Shown: positions 9,577 through 22,100 of the stretch, in pieces
How the letters are laid out: each line of letters begins with the position of its first letter
Numbering within the stretch: the first letter of the stretch is position 1
Source of the DNA: Latrodectus hesperus
Taxonomy: Eukaryota > Arthropoda > Arachnida > Araneae > Theridiidae
DNA: 64,000 bases
NCBI GenBank assembly: GCA_037975125.1
Contig: CM075852.1
Location: 10,574,314 to 10,638,313 of the forward strand
Direction: 5' to 3'
The notes under the pieces: generated by a model
The model's database searches: none
What the model saw: only the letters and a program-made list of their open reading frames with translations
What the model was told of the DNA's origin: nothing
Position numbers and translations under genes: made by a program

Positions 9577-12508
9577 CAGGGCCGCCGTGTAGGGTTGGCA
9601 AAATTGTTTATCGCACAAGGGTGCGTGGGCCAGGGGGGCCCCTAAAATTCATAGTACTTGTAGTTTTTTAAATTTAAGAATATTTAAATAAAAGTTGGTG
9701 ACTATACGCTTGCAATTTTGCATGCTCTATACAGTCTAAGCAATAACATGAGATTTTGTTTTAATTTTGATCTGATTTTACTTTTGTTTTCGTTTTTGCT
9801 AGTTGTTTTCGTTAGAGTAAAACCAAAATTTGATTGTCGATATAAACAATAAAGACACGTTTTGTTTGGATTGAAACTGTTTCTAAACTTTCAGTCAAAT
9901 TAGTTTCGTCATTTGAATTTTTATCCAGTAGCAAACGAACTAAATGGGATTTCGACTTTCAAATAGTATACTAAAAGAAAATCATATGATGCATTGTGTA
10001 CATCTAATGAAAATTAAATTTTTTTATTTCGTGCAATAAATATTTTTTAGAAACATGTTCTCAAAAAAAATCTGGGGCATAAAATAAAACAGGAAGTTAC
10101 AATAAGAGTAAGCTAATCAGAAACTGACGGAATCTCTAAATAAATATCTCAGAAACACAAAAGGATTAGACGGACAAGCAATTGAACAAAGACTATCAAC
10201 ATCTGATTTGAAATTTCATAAGGAAAATTTATCTCAAAATGAAAATTCATCAGAATACGATCAAGAAGAAGCCACGATTATACCAATAGAAAACTTAGAT
10301 GTTGAAGTAAAAAATACGCCTGGTAATAACGTAATATCTCAAAACGAAGATTTTGACTTTGAATTAAAGAATCCAGCTACCAGGTCTAATACAATTTCCA
10401 TAAAAAATAGAGATTATTTAATTGAAATTAGATTTTTCAGCTTAATAATCAAACCTTTTCAGTGAGATAATTCTGGCAGACAGTTTTCAGAATCGTTCTA
10501 TTTTAGAAGGTAACCGAATAAAGAAAAAGTATTTAGAAATTATAGTGTATTCAAAACGCAGATTTTTGCATTTACAACTTAGTAAGGATGGATGTAATGA
10601 TTGGGCATATTTAATCCCCATTTTGAAAGCACATGAAGGAAGTGCATCTCTCCTAAAACATAGTTCAATATGCAGTGGACTCAAAATGTCTTTGAGTAAT
10701 TCATGTACAACTGATGAAGATCAACAAAGATTTTATGATGCAGAAAAGGTTTACAGGCAATCGGTTATTTATTGGCTTATTTATTTAATTCAACCTTTAG
10801 CCGACAACGCCTAAAAGATTCTTTGAAAGAGTGCGATAGTGAGAATGGAACATTTTTGAAGTTGTTTGAAACCATAGCAAAATTTGATCTAATAATCGCT
10901 GAACATCTCTGCAAAATTCAAACATGTCAAAAGGATAGCATAGTTCGTTTCTTAGGGGATCAAACTCAGAATAAAATTATGAACATTATTTCAGAAGAAA
11001 TTAAAAAAGCGTTTATTGCACATGATAAAATCCTCAAAATATCATTTTAGATATTATACCTGATGTTAGTCATACCGAACAGTTGACTGTTGTAATTCGA
11101 TTTGTTTAAAAGAACAGGGAAACCAATAAATCCCAAATTGAAGAACAAATTTTAGGATTTCAATCTGAGTTTGACACTACTGGACAGGGTCCATTTGATT
11201 TATAAATGGGCATTTAAAATCGTTAGAACTAAATTCATCAGATTTATGAAGCCACTCCTTACGATATTGGTGCTAACATGAGGAAAAAGTACAAAGCATA
11301 GCAACAAAAAATTATTGAAAATATTTCTAGAGAACTCTATATTCCCTGCTTTGCCCATTCGCTAAATTTTGTTGTTTATGAAACAGCTAAAATTTCCTTC
11401 GAAATAGTTCATTTCTTTGGAGTATAGTGCAGGATACTTACAACTATTTTTCTTCATGCGTTAAATGTTGATCTATTTTGCAACAATAAGTTGAAAATAT
11501 AACTTTAAAGCCATTGTCCAACACCTGATTAGAAAGTAGAATTCAAGCTTTAAGACCGCTGGGAAATGATTTGAAGGGAATTTTGAAATCTTTATTAATT
11601 CAAGAAGATCAAACAAGAGGACATGGAATCAAGAACTCAAGCAAAAAAATTGATTCAGAAGGTTTTCCAGTTTAAATTCATTTGTTTCATTAACATCTCG
11701 CATGATATTTTAAATTTCATATTGAATTTTATAATATAATATTAGACATTGATATTTCTTCAATTACTGAAAGATCCAGTCAATTAAAAAATATTGCAAT
11801 ACTTTAAGGTAGGTACACTATATACCTAATTTAAAAAAAAACTGGAGTGGCAATGAAATTTTAAAACATTAGTACAAAAATTAGCGGATACTAAAAATGT
11901 TAATGAAAAGGACATTGATGGATTAAATTTGTTCAAAGAAATAAAATCTTTGCGATGTTTCATCAAAAATGATATGTTAGCTATTGATGTTTTAAATTAT
12001 CAATCGTACCGATACATTTCCAAATATTGCAATAGCTTTACGGATTTTTCTTTAACCCTGCTAGTTTTGGTGACTACTGGAAAACGAAAAATTTCAAAAT
12101 ATTACATGTGATCTACCTTCGCAAGAGATATTATTGGACTTGTTAATTATATCCATAAAGAACGAAACTTTGTATAAATTAAATATAAAGGAATTGATAC
12201 GAGCATTTGCAGTAGTTAAAGAGCTTAGGAGAACCAATATTTGAATACATTTTCTAATTTATATTTTACTTAAAAAACATTTTAACATTGTTTTGGTTTT
12301 AAAATTTATGAAATCATCAAAAACCATACGGCAAACGTGTTTTAATATTATAATTTTAAAGCTGCTCAGTTTGGAAGTCAAATTTTGAATACTATAAAAG
12401 AGAATTTTACGTATAATTTGCAGGGCTTTATAAGAGAACAACAAAACCCTTTATAGGAGCACCAAATTTCAATTTGAACAAGAGCGCCTAGTAAACACGG
12501 CGGCTCTG
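9577..12508 (+). mobile_element. Full-length hAT element with terminal inverted repeats
   Basis: The left end at 9577 reads CAGGGCCGCCGTGTAGGGTT. The reverse complement of the right end (down from 12508) reads CAGAGCCGCCGTGTTTACTA. The first 14 bases match with one difference and start with CAG, as hAT ends do. Flanking octamers are TCCATTAA (9569-9576) and TTCATTAG (12509-12516), an 8-bp duplication with two transitions, the right size for hAT. The 2.93-kb interior encodes a ZMYM1/TTF-type transposase in the same orientation. Nonsense changes and frameshifts throughout make the copy inactive. Confidence 0.88.
10530..12240 (+). pseudogene. ZMYM1-like (TTF-finger) hAT transposase, degraded
   Basis: Ordered blocks on the plus strand start with a TTF-finger tail: SKDGCNDWAYLIPILKAHEG, about 10580-10640. 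Next is RLKDSLKECDSENGTFLKLF (from about 10810) with FDLIIAEHLCKI, where related proteins have ENNGNFLKLIEMIAEFD. A block resembling GxxYDxGANMRKKYK follows (about 11255-11300), then IPCFAHSLNFVV (about 11340-11375), matching the family's CHSLNL block. A C-terminal dimerisation piece, FPNIAIALRIFL, lies at about 12018-12053. Stops and frameshifts separate them, and the expected PVSVA-ERSFSKL block is not legible. The related ZMYM1 proteins are domesticated hAT transposases; nothing here suggests domestication. Confidence 0.8.
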
Positions 12509-12516
12509 TTCATTAG

Positions 12517-15500
12517 TAGCATTTTTCCACTTCTTCAAATTCAAACAATTTCCTATAAAATCACACACTATTCACCGTTTTAACGAGTATCAAAAATTCA
12601 GCGCTAATAATATTAGTAAAAATAACTAGAAACATTATGTTACAGGTAACATTAATTGTTTAGAGATGACGAATTTTTCAATGTCGCCTTCATATTATTA
12701 ATGTCATGTGATGTTGTTCACTGTGATGAATTATCTGCAAGGCTTAAGAGAAAAGTACTTTACAGGACTGATTTTATTGACTAAAATTGCCATCTTAAAG
12801 CTTTAAAAACGCAGAGATTACTTGATATTTGAAAAATCGAATAGATGTCATATTTTTCATTTGTACATTTAAAATTTCTATACTCAACTTTAAAAAAATT
12901 ATGTTAATTTCTTTTTAAGTTTGTAATATTACTATTCTTTGATAATTTTAAAATCACTTTTCTAGTCTTAAGAAAAACAGTTTTAACAGCCTGCCTTTCT
13001 CAAGGGTCAAAATTTGTGAATAAAATTTTTCTAAGATTTATTTTTTCTCAGAATTACGTTTACTCATTGTAGAGTAAGGTTTATTTATTTCCAATCAATA
13101 TGGAGTTGAATGGAAAATAAACTTTACCAAGAACTACAATTTTTCTACACTCCACAATATTATTTACGTAGAAAAATTCCTAATCTTTGGAACTACACAT
13201 ATTTGTTCCAGATCATAATCGATTGTGTTTGAACGGATGCTTAATAGCAAGATAGCTTCTCACTGAAATCAATTTCATTATGTATTCTGAAAGCTTATTT
13301 AAATAAAAAAAAAAGAAATTGAATAGTTTGTAACGATACATACATGATTCTAAGATCGTTATTAAATGCGTAGGTTATAAATCTTATAAAGAATTGTGCT
13401 TGTTTAAAAAATTTTAACAAAATGCTTAAGGATGAAAAATTTATTCAAATTAATTCAATAATTGTAGTCTTTAATATAACTATAGTTTTAATGTATAATG
13501 TATTTGTACTTGAACTGCATTAGTTTGATGTAAATGTCACGAGTGTTTGAAAGAAAAAACACAATTTTTAAATTTGCCATATATTCTAACAATAGCCTGT
13601 ACAACAATGTACACAACATTTACTTTTCAGCCGACATACAGGCAACAAATTATTTAATACACATATGAAATAAATTTTATTTTCATAATTTTTAAAGAAA
13701 AAGAGTAATATTGATCAATTTCCTTTTGGCACAGTATGGAATATAATTATGCCTAAACAAAAGTAATTAATGAATTACACTGTAATCCTTTACATAAGTA
13801 CACAAAAATAATTGGTTAATTTAAAAAAATTGCTATCGAAAATAATTTTTATTACTATTTTATCAATTCATTGCATTAATTATTCAATTGAATGATAACA
13901 ATTAAAAGCATCATAACAAATCTTTCAATGCAAAATTTAATTGATAAATGAAAAACTGAAAGAATTCTCAAAATAAATTACATCTTTATAAATATTGCAC
14001 ATTATTTAGATTGAGTTTATTATTGTTTTGCAGCATTTAAACAGAAGAAAATATGCTATTAGAAAGACAAAATAGTTAAAATTTTACAGAATAATAAAAA
14101 ATTCATTTGTGATTTTTTTACATATTTTTTTAATATCACGTATTTGTTACAATATAAAGTAATAAGTATTAAGATAAATAGACATATGACAAAGATAAAG
14201 TATTGAGCAAAAGGTTTGAGAAAAATACAAGTGTCAATAATATATATGAGAAAATGCATTATTTATATGAACTAACGAAGAATAATATGCAAATTCGAGA
14301 AAAGAATGGACTAAGCTATGACCTTTTCAAGATATAATAAAATTACGAATTCCTTTTAAGATTATTTACTAAAAATGTTTAAGATACGCAAATAATCTAT
14401 TAAATGAATAAATTATCATACATTACTCTAAATGCTCTTGAAATAGAATTATAAACTGGTAACTAGTTTTTAAGTTAGAAAAAAAAATTTTAGAGAAAAA
14501 AATGCATTTTTTTAAAAGCATAATAATATTAAGTGAATATTTTTCATCAGAGCAAAAGATTATTTGATTCCATCAAAATTATTTTATTTGAAAACATATA
14601 CATCAGCATTAAGGAGCATTTTTATAAATTATTTGAATAAGTATATTTTTCTTTTTGGAAACCATTTAACAAAATAAAAAATACTAAATTATTTGCGAAA
14701 AAAAATTAATTAACTATATAATTTGTTTACTGGTAATTCAAGTTTGGGCGACTGTTTGTACTATGCAAATATATTAGGCACATAGAATACAAAATTCTCA
14801 AATATCTATTTTTCCTTTGAATTTTACAAACAAATCCATACATTCTAAAATTATGTAACAGTAGAATACTTCTACTAAAAAGATCTAGAAACTTCCATTA
14901 GTTCTTTTCGATTCGATTGTATATACAAAATGCTTTGTTTCTCTTCCTCTAAAGAGATGAATATATATATAAGATAGCAGTTTCTATAGATAATATATGA
15001 AATATATATGACAACTCTAATAAATCTGCTGCGCGGTACGAAGCTTGTACTTTGACATTCCCTCTAAGAACCTGTGTGGACAAGTTTTAAGTTTTAAATG
15101 GTTTAGTGGCAGCACACAGAGAATCAGCGCCATTTTGTTTTTTAAATTTTAAGATTAGAATTCTATTTTCTATAGCATCACATATTTGCTGTCGTGGTAG
15201 CAAGTCTCAAAATAAAATTAATATATAAAAGATATAGAATTTTGATTTAATTATTTCGTAAAGGAGCAATCATTATAAATATTCTTATAAAAAGTTTTTT
15301 TTGTTAATCGAAGAATAACATAAAAATTAATGATGCATAAAAAATTACAGTTAAATAATGAATCAATACGTTCGATTTGTTTCATTAATTCCTAGTATTT
15401 TTGAAGGTAATATAATATGTATATTTAAGACTCCGATATTCATATAAATTTTCTTACTACTTTTTCTACTTTTATCACATATGTGAAGAAAGAATTCTCA

Positions 15501-18300
15501 TAAGCTTTCAAATAGTTAATTAATACCATTAAAAAATCTTTAACTTTTTAATAATGTTTTGCTTCAATTCTTGGTTAAAACCACTTTTTAAACCTATTTA
15601 AATCCTAATCTAATAAATTAAAAGGTTCTTTTATTAGAAATACTTTGTTATTATTATTATTAAAGGTTATTTTTAAGTTTTCGTTACTAATTACATACAT
15701 TAATTTTTTCTTAAAAGAAATAAATTATGTATATTACATTATTAATGTCCATACATTTCTATTACTCAGCAAGTTCATTAAAACACATTTGCTTTAATAA
15801 AATGCTTTAAGAGCAATATAGATAGTTTATCGAATAATAACTGGCTGTTAAATTAATTTTGTTTGTCATAATTATTACAAACTTTAGGTAATATTTGATG
15901 TATGGCAAAATATTATGAGTCATTTCTTCCATAAAACTCATTTTTTTCGTTGAAAATTTTATGAATTAAGATCTAAAATATATTAAAATTATTAAGTATC
16001 TTTCTTTGCATGTTTTTTGATTTAAAAAAAAGAAAAAGACTATAAATTTTTTGTGACATTTTAAAACAACTATCACATTAAATTTTGATTACATTAATTT
16101 ATATTACTTTGCCTGCTGAGTTCTGTTATTGATATACCAATTAATTAATTTAAATTTATAATGAAGAAATTCTACTCATTTTCAAAGACGATATAAAAAT
16201 TGATGGTATTATCCAACTATATTAATAGAAACGTAAGCTGAAATTCATCACTATATTTATATAAATTTGGATTTTTATTCAACTATATTGGCAGAAACAT
16301 AAATTCAATAATATTATGGTTTTATTCCACTGTACTGATAAAACCATAAAATTAATATTATAACTATACGAACATACGTTTTCATTCCACTATACTAACA
16401 GAAAAGTAACTTCAAATATATTATAAATTTATGTTTTGATTCCACTATATTGACAGCCAACGAGAATTCTTTGTTTTAGTTTCTGAAAATACTGTTTCTA
16501 TATAATATGATGCATATAAAACGCCTCTCTAACATTATGGAGTAAAAAATTCTCATCTCTAAAATTGCATATAGCTGGAAGTACAAGATTTCTCTAAGAT
16601 AGACTTTATTCTGTTTTACAAAAGATACGTTAAACTTATCAAATATTCTTGTATCAAAAAGACTACTATAAATGTTTGGATTGTTTCCAATGAGAATGTT
16701 CAGTCATAGAGATACTTTTTAATCTCAAAGAATAATGGAGGAAATTTAAATTTGAGAATTATTTTTCTAAAACCTGATTGTCATATTTCTAAATCAGTTT
16801 TAGTGTTTAAATTATAAAATTTTAATTAGAGTTTATTTTGTCTAAGATTTTTTTTTACTAAAAACTGCATTTACTTCAAAATTAAATGTTTATTACATTA
16901 TAAATTTTGCAGTTCCATAGCAAATTTAGAGATTTCTGTAACACTTATTTAAGAACTTACTCTCTATACAGTTTTCCTTATATTAATCAATTTTTCTAAA
17001 ATAAATCTCTTTCATGCACAATCATTTATGTATCTAAATTGATTCAAATTTATGATAAATTGTTTTGAAATTAATTTTATATTAAAATATACAGGATACA
17101 GAGCAATGAGAATTTACAAATTCATTAATTTATTTTTATTTTTTTGAGATACCATTGAGTTTTCAAAATAGCGAATAACTTTCATTGAAAGTATAATGAG
17201 GAAATTAAAATTACATAAAATATTGAAAGCAAATATAAATTTCACTCTATTCAGTATCTCTTTATTCCTATTTAATTTTTTTTAAGTTTTTAAAATAAAA
17301 AAATTCGCAAAAATTTAATTTTGTGTTAGACAGGCTATCTATATAATAAATGTTGGTTTAGCGCTTATTTTTTCACGTAGTATACCCGAAAAATTAGTAA
17401 ATAATAAGTTGATGGATGAAAAAATTTCATTTGAAAATAAATCTGCTAGGCATCAATAAGGCCTCTGAAATAGAAGCTTCAGGATGGGGCAAATTCGCTT
17501 GTTTCTAGAACCAATGATATTTGAGTCATAACGATTCTGGAGGATTTGCATCACACAAATCTCTGCAAAGTAATCTAATTAACTGAATAAGATTTTTCTC
17601 AAATAAGTTGTATCTGATTTTTTACTTTAGATTTAATTAAAAGGCTTCTAAAAACAAAACAGTGTTTGATTTTTAATACCATTGTACTCAGCACTTAACT
17701 ATGTATAAAATAATTACTTTTGAAGAAGCTAATTACTAGATCTCTATATTGAAATTTGTAAATTTTTACAAAAAATGAAAGAAGTTTATAATTTGTAACA
17801 ATTTAATTAATTTTAATTTTATTTATACTTTAAAAAATTCCCGATTAATCAATTGCTTAACAAAGCTTTTGAAACTCAAAGATATTTTTTAAAGATACGG
17901 TCAATAGTTGCAGTAAGTATTACGATCAATTCATTATGAAAAAGACAAAAAAGGAATAATTTTGGAAACTCATAATAATTTTTAAGCTAGAAAGCTTGTA
18001 CGACATTATAGTAAAAACTATATATATTTTTTATTTTGAGATAAAAACATTGACAAAACTCTCAAATAAAGATCGTCATTCTCACTTGTAGAAAACCATC
18101 ATAATGAAATCTTATACCGAAGCAAACATTTAAAGCTATAATTTTGATACATTTATTGACATGCAATATTAATTTTCTTTAACAAACTATTTCTTAACAG
18201 CAAAAGTTGAAGTGGTGATGCATATCGTTTTGTAAAAAAATGCATATTCTTAAGTGCAATGCAATATTTAGAGTTTGGCACCAAAATTTTGACCAAAAAT
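12517..18300. other. AT-rich intergenic DNA downstream of unc-5
   Basis: About 5.8 kb of strongly AT-rich sequence without an open frame above roughly 70 codons. I see no gene, RNA gene or clear transposon in it. It holds one degenerate tandem repeat (16200-16465, listed separately). Confidence 0.5.
16200..16465. repeat. Degenerate tandem repeat, units of about 47-65 bp
   Basis: Five imperfect copies of a motif like TTATTCCACTATATTGACAG followed by AAACATAAATTCA begin near 16206, 16271, 16318, 16378 and 16435. Unit spacing varies between 47 and 65, so the array is old and indel-riddled. Confidence 0.65.
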
Positions 18301-18803
18301 CCTACCAGCTTTATTTACTACTTAAGGCATTCATTGAGTGAATAAAGTATTGAGTGAAAATAAAACTAGAATAGATTCCAAGTTCACATTTTGTAAATAA
18401 AGTTTTACTTACATAACAGTAATGAAGAGAAGCAATATTAAAATCAACCAAACCAAAATACGAGAATAATATCATTGCACAACACAAAAACAAATATACA
18501 AAAGATATTCAAAGTAAATCAAACATTATAAAAACGAAAGAAATATATATATAAGAAGAGACAAGAGCATGTAATCTCCATTTAAGGAGTAAAGATATAT
18601 CCAAGGAAACAAACTTCAATGAGTTCCATTGTTCATATTATTAGAAGAAAATGTCGGTACCATCCACTGAATAAAACAACTTCTTGAATGTGTGGAGAAA
18701 TGAATACAAAACAATTCAAATTCACGAAAAATCTGCTTACAAACTTTCAAAGTAAAAACTTGACACTAAATTCGTCATAAATTGCCTCCAAATATCAAAA
18801 GCA

Positions 18804-18909
18804 GTCCTTTTATTCTGCAAGCGTTTGAACTCAGGCTCACTTTGCCATCAAGCAATAACTGTAGGTCCATGATATCACGGGAGTAGGTGGTAAGAAGTTG
18901 CTTTTTATT
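18804..18909 (-). terminator. Candidate polyadenylation signals for unc-5
   Basis: Minus-strand AATAAA hexamers occur at 18909-18904 and 18814-18809, about 75 and 170 bases after the stop codon. Such hexamers are frequent by chance in this AT-rich sequence, and the true 3' end could be further downstream (another lies near 18316-18311). Confidence 0.25.
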
Positions 18910-18983
18910 TCTGCGGAAGAACCAGCAGAAGCCAAAGTCAGATTGTATTCTTTTGTGCTATCTCGTGGAGACACTGGTTAAAG

Positions 18984-19155
18984 TCACAGCCAAGAGCCGG
19001 CTTCCTTCTCCAGAACAAGTGCAGCGTCCTCCCTGCCCATCATCCTCAGGATGTTCAGGAGATCTGTAAGGGCGCTGGAGTCCCGGTGCCTGGCTTCCCA
19101 AAGGTCCAAGATATGCTCTGTTGGGCTGGGTTTGGTTGCAAAGTAGTTTATGTAC
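18984..19155 (-). CDS. unc-5: unc-5 terminal exon: death domain, C-terminal half and stop
   Basis: 172 bases; acceptor ATTTCAG; TGA at 18986-18984. It reads [20 protein letters not shown], then [20 protein letters not shown] and [34 protein letters not shown] is a strongly conserved UNC5 block, and the protein ends shortly after helix 6, as in other family members. Confidence 0.95.
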
Positions 19156-22100
19156 CTGAAATTAAGTATAGATTTGAATGGTACAGTAAATTGAACATTT
19201 ATATTACAATTTTGATATTGAATTTACCATCTAAATTAGGTAATAGTGATTTTTGAAGACTACATTATTATATCAAGCATTTATTTTAAACAAGATTCAG
19301 AGCTTTGGCATTTAAATAACATGGAATGAAAAAAATCAGTCATTCTTATTATTTTGTAATAACTAATTTTCATAATGATTTTTTGATGCTTCTCTCTTAT
19401 CATGCAGATGCATCATTGAATAAATTTTGATACATCAAAACACATTTGAATGCTTAAATATCCACGTGGAATGCATAACAATCGAAAGATAATTTTTCAC
19501 ACATTTCGACAATTTTCTCTTACATGCATTTCAGAAAATGTTTACAATACATTTATGCTGCATTACATATTTGAAAAAAAGTCCTCAGATAAGTTAAAAT
19601 ATTTACGGACATAGAAAGACAACAAATGCTAAGTACAGGGAAGCACGCTGGTGCAACAATGGCCTTGCCAGAGGAATGTACATTAAATAATTGTATTATA
19701 GAAAAAAAGGCCTACATTGCAAGGAAACGTGTTTGTAACAAGCTTATGGATTCATTTCACAACAAAAACGACTAAAATATGAAAGACAACTGCCGAATAA
19801 ATTTGCTCATCCGTCGATTTACCTGTCAACTTGAAGTTCTTGGGCCAGTCTCCTCCAATCGTTTCCGTTCAAGTTCGGGGGATCCAAGAAAGTCCTCAGC
19901 TGCTTTCTAGCCTGATTGGTCAACCTAAGCACACAAAGAAAATGACTCATACATTTATTCATTTTTTGAAAAATGTCACATGAAACAAACATTTAATCAA
20001 GTGTTAGACACACCATTTCATTTTAGTCATACATCCGATTTTCTTTATTAACGCCCTTCAGTTAAAGGGCCATTTTAATATGGTTAAAAATGAGTATAAA
20101 TTCGCAATAACATTGAATTTACAAGAAATCGATATTTCGCATATTCAGTGGATTTTGTGAAATATTTATATATTTATGCTTCATCATCGGATTATCGGAA
20201 GCAGTCCGGTTTGCAGCCATGAATCCAGAGATAAAGTCCCGCAATCGGATATCGGAATCGGGACCAACTGAAGAAAATAATATCTTAATTGGTACTTTTT
20301 TCATCTTACGTATCATGGCATCGAAAGGATGGGAATTGAGCCGTCATATTGTGTAATTCAAGGAGATGAATAAAGATTTATATGAAACTCAATCTGTTAA
20401 AAATGAATTTACTGGATGAAAGTATAGAAGGGAGAATTTTTAGGAAATAAACAAAATTAGATTAAATGAAAAATTATTACGTATTCAAATGAAAGCAAAT
20501 ATTCACGAAGAAAAAAAAATAAACTGAAACTCCTTCTCAGAATAATGACATATTTCCAATTGTTCACAGCAATATATCTCTAATATATTAAAATAAATGA
20601 AACAACTAGAAAATAATATTATTCATCGTTGACAAAAATATAGATAAAAAATGTATAAAATCAGACTACCATTACATTTTAAGAAATTTTGACATAAAGT
20701 CGTTCGTTTTAATGATTAAATCTGTTTTACTCTGTCTAAATTAAAAATGCTAGAAATGATGTAAAGCAATAATACTTTGTGTGTAAATAATAAATAATAG
20801 TAATAATAAGTTATTGTTATTATGACACTTGGACAAGCTCGCTATCCCTTGGCTATGCGAATTTAAGTCAATAGAGTGCGTCTTTCGTTTAATCAGAGCA
20901 CCACGAAGGGGAAAGTACGACTTTGGTCTTCAAATCCTCCGATAGATGGCACCACCAGAGGATCCACTCCCTCAATTTTGACATTGATTGTAATAATAAG
21001 TAATAGTACTACGTGTATGTACGCACATAGTAACAGTACTATGTGTGTAAATAGTTCTTAATGATGAGGAAAACATTTAAGAGAAAATTTGAAAATGAAT
21101 CGAGGATTTTTATTCGATTACACTAGAAAATGTATTTTTAAACCTTATTTCAAGATATATTAAATGACAATTAATCATACCAAAAACAATATTTTAAAAA
21201 TATCATTCTAATTAAAATTCTATTTTGTGAACTGATAAAAATTCGCCTCAACAAACGTAAAGCATTGTCGCTCTGCAAAATGAAGCCAGGGTACTGAAAG
21301 AGAAAAAGGGTAGCAAATGTGTCTAAATGTCCCCCAATCAAGAACATCTTTAAAATGTTGTACACCGAACTGTATGAAAATGGCTGGAGAGCTAGAAATG
21401 TTAAACAGTTTGAAAAACGATACACTAATGTTTCAAAATGCTTAAAGCGAAAGGATTTCGAAAAAATTATATTTCAAATTTACCATTTAAGCGCATTACA
21501 AGGGAGAAACAGTCACTTCAAAATGTCTCTAATATTTATTATTTCGATTATTTATGCATACTTAAAAAAGCATTAAATTTGATTAGTAAGCCTTTTATAG
21601 TCTTTCTTTTGTGAGCTTTACATAAGTTTTTAGTTATATGGTCGAATTCATGCATGTAATGACAAGTTCGTTCGGGATGTAGAGTTACAATTGATGTGAA
21701 TCATTGCTGGAGATGGGATTTGAATCTACAAATTATTAAATTGGAGATCAGAGTAACAATTCCTTTATTATCAGCTTGATGATTTTTCAATGAAATTTGC
21801 AAAATTAGAAGTTTTGCATTCATGGGCAAATAAAGGACTTTTGTATTAGATGTGAATATCATTAACTATGTGTAAGAATATATTAAAATATTCTTCTTAC
21901 CTGAATCCTGCGATTGGCTGATCTAAGGCCACCAGAGGGCAGCCACTGTCATTGGCCGTCACCGTAGAACTCAGAGGTTGATTGGTCCAATTCAGTGTAG
22001 GACTGGGAACATTATTTTTCTAGGAAGAAATTATTTTCATTTTAAGGTGAATAATTGGCAAAAGGATGTGCAAAGCTCATTACATTTATCTCTTTAGAAC

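Noticed and set aside
21171..21576. Overlapping 84- and 85-codon frames in the intron before the death-domain exons
   Set aside because: No recognisable motif, and the region lies inside a spliced unc-5 intron. A nested gene cannot be excluded but is unsupported.
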